Source of the DNA: Ruminococcus sp.
GTDB taxonomy: Bacteria > Bacillota > Clostridia > Oscillospirales > Acutalibacteraceae
DNA length: 6,075 nucleotides
Direction of reading: 5' to 3'
NCBI GenBank assembly: GCA_017502425.1
Contig: JAFVVB010000170.1
Span: 1-6,075 of the forward strand
The notes below the pieces were generated by a model. That model saw nothing but the letters and a program-made list of their open reading frames with translations. It was not told the origin of the DNA and did no database searches. This document shows positions 1-4,221 of this stretch, in pieces (within the stretch, counting starts at the first letter, position 1; each line of letters begins with the position of its first letter). A program made the translations under genes and the position numbers.

Positions 1-291
1 AGCCTGAGCTAATAATGTAGCAGTAGTAGTACCATCACCTGCGATATCGTTAGTTTTAATAGAAACTTCTTTTACAAGCTGTGCACCCATATTCTCGAAC
101 TCATCCTCAAGTTCAATTTCTTTAGCGATAGTTACACCGTCGTTAGTAATGAGTGGTGCACCGAACTTTTTATCAATAACAACGTTTCTGCCCTTAGGAC
201 CGAGTGTGATTTTTACGGTATCAGCAAGCTTGTCGATACCGCTTTGAAGCGCTTTTCTTGCTTCTTCACCATATGCAATCTGTTTAGCCAT
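1..291 (-). CDS. groEL: 60 kDa chaperonin GroEL, N-terminal 97 residues (partial)
   Basis: GroEL forms the cytoplasmic double-ring ATPase that encapsulates and refolds proteins together with the GroES lid. The visible part begins MAKQIAYGEEARKAL and contains the nucleotide-binding segment LGPKGRNV (residues 30-37), the ITNDGVTIAKEIEL stretch (48-61) and the GDGTTTAT phosphate/Mg-binding motif (85-92), all at the positions expected for the family. The rest of the protein (family length about 540 residues) lies beyond the left window edge; nothing suggests a broken gene. The start is fixed by an AGGAGG site at 301-306, nine bases ahead of the ATG. The gene follows groES by 16 bases with no terminator, so the two form the usual groES-groEL operon under the CIRCE-controlled promoter at 656-684. 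Identification is from conserved motifs and gene order. Confidence 0.98.
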   Translation of the reverse strand, partial: MAKQIAYGEEARKALQSGIDKLADTVKITLGPKGRNVVIDKKFGAPLITNDGVTIAKEIELEDEFENMGAQLVKEVSIKTNDIAGDGTTTATLLAQA

Positions 292-307
292 AATAATATA
301 CCTCCTA

Positions 308-592
308 TTATTCTACAATAGCTAAGATATCGCTCTGACGAACGATAGTGTATTCTTCGCCGTCAATCTTAACTTCAGTACCGGCGTACTTAGAAGCGAT
401 AACTTTATCGCCCACTTTGACGTACATCTTAACTTCACTTCCATCAACAATGCCACCCGGACCAACAGCAACTACGTTAGCGTACTGAGGTTTTTCCTGA
501 GCCTGAGATGATAAAACGATACCTGAAGCGGTAGTCTGTTCAGCGTTATCGAGCTTTAAAACAACTCGATCAATCAACGGTTTAATAGTCAT
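308..592 (-). CDS. groES: 10 kDa co-chaperonin GroES (94 aa)
   Basis: GroES is the heptameric lid that caps the GroEL ring in the cytoplasm. The protein starts MTIKPLIDRVVLKL and shows the family layout: an N-terminal beta strand with PLxDRVV, a mobile loop at about residues 15-36 holding the hydrophobic IVL tripeptide (25-27) that docks on GroEL, the VGPGG turn (43-47), the VGDKVIASKYAGTEVKIDG segment, and a C-terminal end reading SDILAIVE. The length of 94 residues is normal. An upstream in-frame start would add 13 residues, but an AGGAGG site at 602-607 sits nine bases before the ATG at 592, and the added residues match nothing in the family, so the shorter start is chosen. It is the first gene of the groES-groEL operon, with CIRCE in its 5' leader. 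Confidence 0.98.
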   Translation of the reverse strand: MTIKPLIDRVVLKLDNAEQTTASGIVLSSQAQEKPQYANVVAVGPGGIVDGSEVKMYVKVGDKVIASKYAGTEVKIDGEEYTIVRQSDILAIVE

Positions 593-601
593 TCTATATA
601 G

Positions 602-607
602 CCTCCT
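602..607 (-). promoter_or_regulatory. Shine-Dalgarno site that fixes the groES start
   Basis: On the minus strand this reads AGGAGG, nine bases upstream of the ATG at 592. It lies inside the longer open frame, which shows that the 13-residue upstream extension is not translated as part of GroES. Confidence 0.85.
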
Positions 608-624
608 TAGGATAAACAAAGAAA

Positions 625-651
625 TTAGCACTCGCGCTTTTCGAGTGCTAA
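625..651 (-). promoter_or_regulatory. CIRCE operator (HrcA binding site)
   Basis: TTAGCACTC (625-633) and GAGTGCTAA (643-651) form a perfect 9-bp inverted repeat with the canonical 9-base spacer, an exact match to the CIRCE consensus. In Firmicutes this element is bound by the HrcA repressor, whose folding depends on GroEL, so the operon is derepressed under heat or misfolding stress. It covers the predicted transcription start of groES and lies in the mRNA leader 33 bases ahead of the start codon. The hrcA gene is not in this window. Confidence 0.98.
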
Positions 652-655
652 TTAT

Positions 656-684
656 ATTTTATACCATATTATGTAAAAAATCAA
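656..684 (-). promoter_or_regulatory. groES-groEL promoter (sigma-A type)
   Basis: On the minus strand, TTGATT (679-684) is followed after 17 bases by TAAAAT (656-661). Transcription would begin at about 649-650, inside the CIRCE element, which is the usual arrangement for HrcA repression. A perfect TATAAT at 651-656 abuts CIRCE and could serve instead, with the weaker -35 candidate TTTACA 15 bases upstream. The exact start therefore cannot be decided by eye, but either choice puts CIRCE over the start site. Confidence 0.7.
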
Positions 685-700
685 GTGTATTTTGTCACTT
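675..700 (-). terminator. Weak hairpin plus T-run after the substrate-binding protein gene (possible terminator)
   Basis: Read on the minus strand, AAGTG (700-696) can pair with CACTT (687-683) around an 8-base loop, followed by GA and six Ts (680-675). It is the only terminator-like structure between the substrate-binding protein gene and groES. The 5-bp stem is AT-rich and weak, and the T-run overlaps the groES -35 box, so the resemblance may be accidental; some read-through into groES is possible. Confidence 0.3.
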
Positions 701-723
701 CACAATTATTTTACAATTCGTTT

Positions 724-1791
724 TTATTCAATCAGAGCAGTTTCTTTAATCTCGTCAGGCAAAGTGATTTTCAACTTTTCCATAGCTTCTTTATTTATAT
801 GCAGATAGCACTCTGAAATATACGCAATTGGAATATCACTAGGTTTAGCTCCGGCGGTAAGAATATCAAGCGTCATATCACCGGCAGCACAACCAACAGA
901 AGCGTAATTAATAACACTTGTGGAAAAACAGCCTTTTTCAAGCATAGTTAAGTTACCACAAACAATCGGGATACCATTTTTATATGAGAAATCAACGATA
1001 GTTTTGAGATTCTTGTTAACAAATCCATCAACAGGAGCGTAAATAACATCTACCCCATCACTCTTCATTACATCGAGTGAAGCAGCAATCTCTTTAGCGT
1101 TTTCTACCGGATACTTAGCGTATGGGATATTGATATTTTCCATCTGGGCTTCTTTCTCGCCTATCAATGCCTGAGTAACAGAAGATTCGCTGGTAGCAGT
1201 ATAAATAGCTCCGATTTTCTTACACTTTGGAAACAACATCTTTATGCTGTCAATCTGCTCAAAGCAGTGAGTATAGTCATCACATACACCGGTTACGTTA
1301 CCACTAGGGTTTTCGTTAGACTTAATATACTCTTCTTTTTCGGGCTCTGAGATAGCGCCGAATACAATAGGAATATCAGATGTTTTAGAAGCAGCAATTC
1401 TGGTAGCAAAAGGACCGATAGCAAAAATCAAATCGTATTCCTCATCAACAAAACGCTGAATCGCAGCCTCACACTTAGCGTTATCTTCTTCTAAAACGTA
1501 GTCAAGATTAATGTTATTACCATTAACGTACCCGTTAGAAGCAAGTTCAGCAATAAAGCCTTGATATACATTGTTACAGTTATCAACGTCACTGTGCTGA
1601 ATAATACCTATATCGTACTCAATCGGTGGAGCAGTAGGCTCATCAACAGTAGCAACCGAATCAACAGTAGCAACATCATTTTTCGTTTTTTCAGGTTTTA
1701 TGAACGATGCGCGATAAACAGCATAACCCACACCGCATAATATACCGATAATCAGTATGACATTAACAATAAGAACCAGATGTTTTTTCAT
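724..1791 (-). CDS. ABC transporter substrate-binding protein, ABC_sub_bind/TrpX-like family (355 aa)
   Basis: This is an extracytoplasmic solute-binding protein of the periplasmic-binding type I fold (family ABC_sub_bind, PF04392), which includes the streptococcal tryptophan-uptake protein TrpX. Residues 5-26 form one hydrophobic segment, then comes a charged and Thr/Asp/Pro-rich linker (about 32-57), then the binding domain (about 58-345). Family hallmarks visible are IGIIQ at its start, GFIAELASNGYVNGNNI, the YDLIFAIGPFATRIAASKTSDIP region, NVTGV, KKIGAIYT, VDVIYAP, and IPIVCGN in the second lobe. The start at 1791 is set by an AAAGGA site 8 bases upstream; longer in-frame starts would lie on that site or inside the promoter. 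Cys19 is preceded by Gly-Ile-Leu, not a canonical lipobox, so a membrane anchor is more likely than a lipoprotein. The usual permease and ATPase genes are not adjacent, and the ligand cannot be told from the sequence. Confidence 0.88.
   Translation of the reverse strand: MKKHLVLIVNVILIIGILCGVGYAVYRASFIKPEKTKNDVATVDSVATVDEPTAPPIEYDIGIIQHSDVDNCNNVYQGFIAELASNGYVNGNNINLDYVLEEDNAKCEAAIQRFVDEEYDLIFAIGPFATRIAASKTSDIPIVFGAISEPEKEEYIKSNENPSGNVTGVCDDYTHCFEQIDSIKMLFPKCKKIGAIYTATSESSVTQALIGEKEAQMENINIPYAKYPVENAKEIAASLDVMKSDGVDVIYAPVDGFVNKNLKTIVDFSYKNGIPIVCGNLTMLEKGCFSTSVINYASVGCAAGDMTLDILTAGAKPSDIPIAYISECYLHINKEAMEKLKITLPDEIKETALIE
1642..1677 (-). repeat. Two-copy 18-bp tandem repeat in the linker of the substrate-binding protein
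   Basis: Bases 1642-1656 and 1660-1674 are identical (15 bp), giving two direct copies with an 18-bp period. In the protein this doubles the six-residue unit VATVD plus S or E, at about residues 40-51, within the flexible linker between membrane anchor and binding domain. The period keeps the frame, consistent with slippage in an unstructured region. Confidence 0.9.
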
Positions 1792-1799
1792 AAAAACCA

Positions 1800-1805
1800 T
1801 CCTTT
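1800..1805 (-). promoter_or_regulatory. Shine-Dalgarno site that fixes the substrate-binding protein start
   Basis: AAAGGA on the minus strand lies 8 bases before the ATG at 1791. An in-frame ATG at 1800 abuts the site directly and so cannot be served by it, which favours the start that begins MKKHLVLIV, a typical export or anchor N-terminus. Confidence 0.75.
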
Positions 1806-1828
1806 CTTCGTTTTTATATACCGCTTGC

Positions 1829-1857
1829 ATTGTACTCTAATAACCATAATTTGTCAA
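1829..1857 (-). promoter_or_regulatory. Promoter of the substrate-binding protein gene
   Basis: On the minus strand a perfect TTGACA (1852-1857) and a TACAAT (1829-1834) are separated by exactly 17 bases. Transcription should begin near 1822, giving a leader of about 30 bases, too short for a riboswitch. The -35 box lies within a 13-bp palindrome, AATTTG-T-CAAATT (1848-1860), which might be an operator or simply AT-rich chance. Confidence 0.85.
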
Positions 1858-1889
1858 ATTCAGGACATAAACAGCCAATTCTAAGCTAT

Positions 1890-1925
1890 AAAAAACAAAA
1901 AAGCACCCCGAATACACGGAGTGCT
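1890..1925 (-). terminator. Intrinsic terminator of the DUF1836 gene
   Basis: Read on the minus strand, AGCACTCCG (1925-1917) pairs with CGGGGTGCT (1910-1902) through nine positions including one G-U pair, with a 6-base loop. It is followed by a T-rich tail (1901 to about 1890) broken by a single G. It begins 15 bases past the DUF1836 stop codon and isolates that gene from the substrate-binding protein gene, which has its own promoter just downstream. Confidence 0.88.
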
Positions 1926-1939
1926 ATATACTTAAAAAA

Positions 1940-2458
1940 CTAAGTTTCGTCCTCAGAAATTGCATTAGAAAAACATGATTCAAGATAAATGATGTGAGAT
2001 ACCGCTATAATAGCACTTCTGAGCATTTTCTTTTCCACTGAAGAAGAATTACCGATTTTATCAACGCTATCTTTCAGTCCAAACTGAAAAGACAGCATGT
2101 TCTCAAGTTCCATACAGAAATAATCATATGCAACAGGATCGCTGTACACCTTCTGCTGATTAACAAATAGCACAGAAATATTCTCAAGTGAAATAACATT
2201 CTTCAAGACAGTAATAGCGATAAGATGACCTATATGATCTACAAAATACTGCTTTTGTTCAGGATTTTTAACAAGTCCCATTTTAACGTAATTTCTAATC
2301 ATAGAACTCGTTATTTCAAAACCAATAGGTTCAAGGTAGGTGTTGATGTATTTAGTTGTTTGTTCCAGATACAGTCCAACGTCAGGAATCTCGTTAAAGC
2401 GAGGCAAACGAAACCCCGACACACTTTCGACTGATACGTTATTCTTAGTACTTTTCAT
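1940..2458 (-). CDS. DUF1836 family protein with MerR-like helix-turn-helix (172 aa)
   Basis: This resembles the DUF1836 family (PF08876), small Firmicute proteins of unproven function thought to bind DNA. After a short polar N-terminus, the domain starts at LPRFNEIPDVGLYLEQ (residues 18-33). It continues into a MerR-like winged-helix stretch: ITSSMIRNYVKMGLVKNP (49-66), then Y71, then HIGHLIAITVLKNVISLENI (75-94), which has the same spacing as the MerR pattern of recognition helix, wing tyrosine and second helix. A helical C-terminal half (about 105-165) has no recognisable ligand motif. The start at 2458 is preferred because an in-frame extension to 2500 would run through this gene's consensus promoter and lacks a ribosome site; transcription probably starts at or next to the ATG, giving a leaderless mRNA. 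It is divergent from degV, so it may regulate that gene or itself; this is inference from arrangement. Confidence 0.8.
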   Translation of the reverse strand: MKSTKNNVSVESVSGFRLPRFNEIPDVGLYLEQTTKYINTYLEPIGFEITSSMIRNYVKMGLVKNPEQKQYFVDHIGHLIAITVLKNVISLENISVLFVNQQKVYSDPVAYDYFCMELENMLSFQFGLKDSVDKIGNSSSVEKKMLRSAIIAVSHIIYLESCFSNAISEDET

Positions 2459-2465
2459 ACGAGAT

Positions 2466-2493
2466 ATTATACATATATTCACAAATTTGTCAA
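2466..2493 (-). promoter_or_regulatory. Consensus promoter of the DUF1836 gene, predicting a leaderless transcript
   Basis: On the minus strand a perfect TTGACA (2488-2493) is followed after 16 bases by a perfect TATAAT (2466-2471). Only seven bases lie between the -10 box and the ATG at 2458, so initiation should fall on or within a base or so of the A of the start codon. There is no room for a Shine-Dalgarno site and none is present. ACAAATTTGT (2481-2490) is a 10-bp palindrome over the -35 edge, possibly fortuitous. Confidence 0.82.
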
Positions 2494-2525
2494 GCATCAC
2501 TCTGTATAAGATTTTTCGTTATCTC

Positions 2526-2554
2526 TTGACAGGTTTTCAAAAAACCTGTATAAT
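2526..2554 (+). promoter_or_regulatory. Full-consensus promoter of degV
   Basis: TTGACA (2526-2531) and TATAAT (2549-2554) are both perfect and separated by the optimal 17 bases. Transcription should start near 2561, about 30 bases before the start codon. A promoter this close to consensus would be strong when unblocked, which fits the presence of an operator-like palindrome across its spacer. It is divergent from the DUF1836 promoter, with 32 bases between the two -35 boxes. Confidence 0.92.
2529..2549. promoter_or_regulatory. Perfect inverted repeat inside the degV promoter (candidate operator)
   Basis: ACAGGTTTT (2529-2537) and AAAACCTGT (2541-2549) form a perfect 9-bp inverted repeat around a 3-base centre, CAA. 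The repeat runs from the second half of the -35 box to the first base of the -10 box, filling the whole spacer. It lies upstream of both predicted transcription starts, so it should not be in any mRNA and is best read as a DNA site for a dimeric regulator. The regulator is unknown; the divergent DUF1836 protein is the nearest candidate. Confidence 0.75.
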
Positions 2555-2581
2555 AGCGTTGTTATAAAGTAAATATATTAT

Positions 2582-2585
2582 GGAG
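2582..2585 (+). promoter_or_regulatory. Shine-Dalgarno site that fixes the degV start
   Basis: GGAG ends six bases before the ATG at 2592. The in-frame ATG at 2580 has only AT-rich sequence upstream and overlaps this site, so the protein should begin MSINFKIVADSS rather than four residues earlier. Confidence 0.75.
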
Positions 2586-2591
2586 TTGAGT

Positions 2592-3437
2592 ATGAGTATT
2601 AATTTTAAAATCGTCGCAGATTCTTCGGCAGATGCTATAAATCTAAAAACCGATATAGCTTTTCAATCAGTACCGTTGAAAATAATCACCGATAATAAAG
2701 AATTTGTCGATAACGCTGACCTCGATATAGAATCAACTGTAAATTATCTTTTAAACTATAAAGGTAAAACCACTACTGCCTGTCCTTCTGTCAGCGATTA
2801 TTTAGATGCTTTCGAAGATGCTGAAAACATTATATGTATCACTATCACAGGAACCCTGTCAGGTAGCTATAACGCGGCATGTATCGCAAGAGATGAATAT
2901 ATTGCAAAATATCCAGACAAAAACGTTTATGTTATCAACTCTTTATCAGCAGGTCCACAGTTAAAACTACTGATAGAAAAAGCTATTGAACTAGTCAATA
3001 ACGGCAATAGTTTTGATGATATATGCTCGTATCTTAATAACTATATGAACTACACTGGACTCACTTTCTCACTCGAGTGTCTTAACAATCTCGCACGAAA
3101 CGGCAGATGCAACCCAATTATCGCTAAAGCAGCCGGACTACTGGGCATCAGAATAGTCGGCAAAGCAAGCGATATCGGAGATTTACAACCACTCGATAAA
3201 CCTAGAGGAGCTCAAAAAGCTTACATAAAACTTTTTGATAGAATGGTTAGCGAAGGATATAATGGAGGCAAAGTAAGAATTGACCACTGTTTAAATGAAG
3301 AGGGAGCAAACACTTTAAAGACTCTTATCAAAAACAAGTTCCCAAAAGCAGATGTAAAAATTGACATCACCTACGGTTTATGTAGTTTCTACGCTGAAAA
3401 CGGCGGTATGCTCGTAGGTTTTGAAAAGAATATGTAA
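2592..3437 (+). CDS. DegV family protein, predicted fatty-acid-binding (281 aa)
   Basis: DegV/FakB proteins are two-domain cytoplasmic proteins that hold a fatty acid. Some (FakB) present it to the kinase FakA for entry into phospholipid synthesis; for others the partner is unknown. Visible motifs are the N-terminal DSSAD (residues 10-14), TTACPS (61-66, matching the TSxPS loop whose Thr contacts the lipid carboxylate), TGTLSGSYNAA (86-96, with the family's SGTY-like serine at 90), NSLSAG (116-121), and LNNLARNGR (164-172, matching LxxLxKGGR). The usual C-terminal GxHxGPGAxG loop is replaced by YGLCSFYAENGGMLVGFE (261-278), without the histidine, a variant I believe occurs in other clostridial members. 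The length is normal. No fakA is nearby, so a FakB role is unproven. It is a single-gene unit divergent from the DUF1836 gene, with a strong promoter bearing an operator-like palindrome. Confidence 0.9.
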   Translation: MSINFKIVADSSADAINLKTDIAFQSVPLKIITDNKEFVDNADLDIESTVNYLLNYKGKTTTACPSVSDYLDAFEDAENIICITITGTLSGSYNAACIARDEYIAKYPDKNVYVINSLSAGPQLKLLIEKAIELVNNGNSFDDICSYLNNYMNYTGLTFSLECLNNLARNGRCNPIIAKAAGLLGIRIVGKASDIGDLQPLDKPRGAQKAYIKLFDRMVSEGYNGGKVRIDHCLNEEGANTLKTLIKNKFPKADVKIDITYGLCSFYAENGGMLVGFEKNM

Positions 3438-3442
3438 ATAAA

Positions 3443-3474
3443 AATGCACCTAGGATTAATCTCCAAGGTGCATT
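3443..3474. terminator. Bidirectional terminator between degV and the DUF1643 gene
   Basis: AATGCACCT (3443-3451) pairs perfectly with AGGTGCATT (3466-3474), and after one mismatch GGA (3453-3455) pairs with TCC (3462-3464). On the minus strand the hairpin is followed by TTTTATTTA, and on the plus strand by AATTATTTATTC, so it can end both convergent genes. It starts five bases after the degV stop and lies ten bases beyond the DUF1643 stop. The minus-strand tail is the better one. Confidence 0.8.
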
Positions 3475-3484
3475 AATTATTTAT

Positions 3485-4102
3485 TCAGATTTTCAGTATA
3501 TCAGTACAGTATTTATCAATATCAAAAGAATCCAGAACGCTGTCCTTTCTAAGATACAACGGATGATGCGGATGACCTTTAACGGATATTTTACCAGCAC
3601 TATACCATAAAGCGTTATACCTCTTTCCTATCTCCGCCATAGAAAGTACGCAATCAGAAAGATAATCACGCTTTTCGATTATACTTCCCCATGCAGCCCA
3701 TATTGAAGGTTGAGAACCGGAAAGTTTCAGTACATATTCAAAAGCTTTCATATTTTCAGAATGCAAAAAAGGATTAAACTCTCGTTCCATATCATCCGGA
3801 TTAGTAGCACGCTGCGCGTATACGTTGAACATAATAAAACTATCAAATCCGTTATGCAAAGCGATTCTCTCAACAGATTTCAACGTATTATCGAGGTCAT
3901 CAGGAGCAGCAGTAGACGGGTTTATACCGATGCAAATAAGGGGGGTTTCCCCTTTTGTACCCAGAATATATCTGTATTCGCTATAAAAATCAGGCACATA
4001 GAGCCATCTGTTCACATCGTACTCCTCAGGATGCTGGACTTTCAGTGCTTTTTCAAATGTCAAAACATCAATTTCAAGCGTATCTACTGATGGAATATGC
4101 AT
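3485..4102 (-). CDS. DUF1643 domain-containing protein (205 aa)
   Basis: The protein matches the DUF1643 family (PF07799), whose biochemical role is not established. Conserved signatures are ICIGINPSTAAPDDLDNT (residues 56-73, the family's NPSTA...D.T box), MFNVYAQRATNP (91-102), WAAWGS (135-140), and GHPHHPLYL (176-184, the GHPxHPLYL box near the C-terminus). There is no signal peptide or membrane segment, so it is predicted to be cytoplasmic. The conserved Asn, Asp, Trp and His residues could suggest an enzyme, but no reaction can be assigned. The ATG at 4102 is preferred over a TTG four codons upstream because a GGAGG site lies five bases before it. The gene is monocistronic, bounded by its own extended -10 promoter and the shared terminator at 3443-3474. 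Confidence 0.85.
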   Translation of the reverse strand: MHIPSVDTLEIDVLTFEKALKVQHPEEYDVNRWLYVPDFYSEYRYILGTKGETPLICIGINPSTAAPDDLDNTLKSVERIALHNGFDSFIMFNVYAQRATNPDDMEREFNPFLHSENMKAFEYVLKLSGSQPSIWAAWGSIIEKRDYLSDCVLSMAEIGKRYNALWYSAGKISVKGHPHHPLYLRKDSVLDSFDIDKYCTDILKI

Positions 4103-4107
4103 AATTT

Positions 4108-4112
4108 CCTCC
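4108..4112 (-). promoter_or_regulatory. Shine-Dalgarno site that fixes the DUF1643 start
   Basis: GGAGG on the minus strand lies five bases before the ATG at 4102 and overlaps the alternative upstream TTG (4112-4114), ruling that codon out as the start. Confidence 0.85.
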
Positions 4113-4131
4113 AAAAATGTAGTATGCAGAA

Positions 4132-4140
4132 ATTATAACA
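4132..4140 (-). promoter_or_regulatory. Extended -10 promoter of the DUF1643 gene
   Basis: The minus strand reads TGTTATAAT, an exact extended -10 element (TGnTATAAT), with TATAAT at 4132-4137. No good -35 box is seen 16-18 bases upstream (the best is TGTACT), which is common for extended -10 promoters. Transcription would start near 4125, giving a leader of about 20 bases. Confidence 0.7.
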
Positions 4141-4161
4141 CACACATAATAAAAAGTACAC

Positions 4162-4197
4162 AAAAAAAAGATAGGCGGACACATTCGTGTCCGCCTA
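4162..4197 (-). terminator. Strong intrinsic terminator of the amylase gene
   Basis: Bases 4172-4182 (starting TAGGCGG) pair perfectly with 4187-4197 to make an 11-bp GC-rich stem with a 4-base loop. On the minus strand the stem is followed by TC and then eight Ts (4169-4162). It begins 24 bases past the amylase stop codon. This is the most stable hairpin seen in the window and separates the amylase unit from the DUF1643 promoter. Confidence 0.95.
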
Positions 4198-4221
4198 AAA
4201 TATCAGCAAAATGTTTTAAGA

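Noticed and set aside
1792..1828. Possible riboswitch leader for the substrate-binding protein, as seen for some uptake genes
   Set aside because: The strong promoter leaves only about 30 bases of leader, too short for a riboswitch or T-box.
2225..2567. Two overlapping plus-strand open frames of 69 and 75 codons opposite the DUF1836 gene and its promoter region
   Set aside because: They lie antisense to a well-supported gene, lack ribosome sites and recognisable motifs, and the second runs through the degV promoter.
3938..3954. Short inverted repeat AAGGGG / CCCCTT with a 5-base gap, followed on the plus strand by a few Ts
   Set aside because: It lies within the DUF1643 coding sequence and is explained by the codons for the Lys-Gly-Glu-Thr-Pro-Leu stretch; there is no plus-strand gene to terminate and no U-run on the minus strand.
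3710..4090. Plus-strand open frame of 126 codons opposite the DUF1643 gene
   Set aside because: It is antisense to a conserved protein, its translation is basic and low in recognisable structure, and no promoter or ribosome site precedes it.
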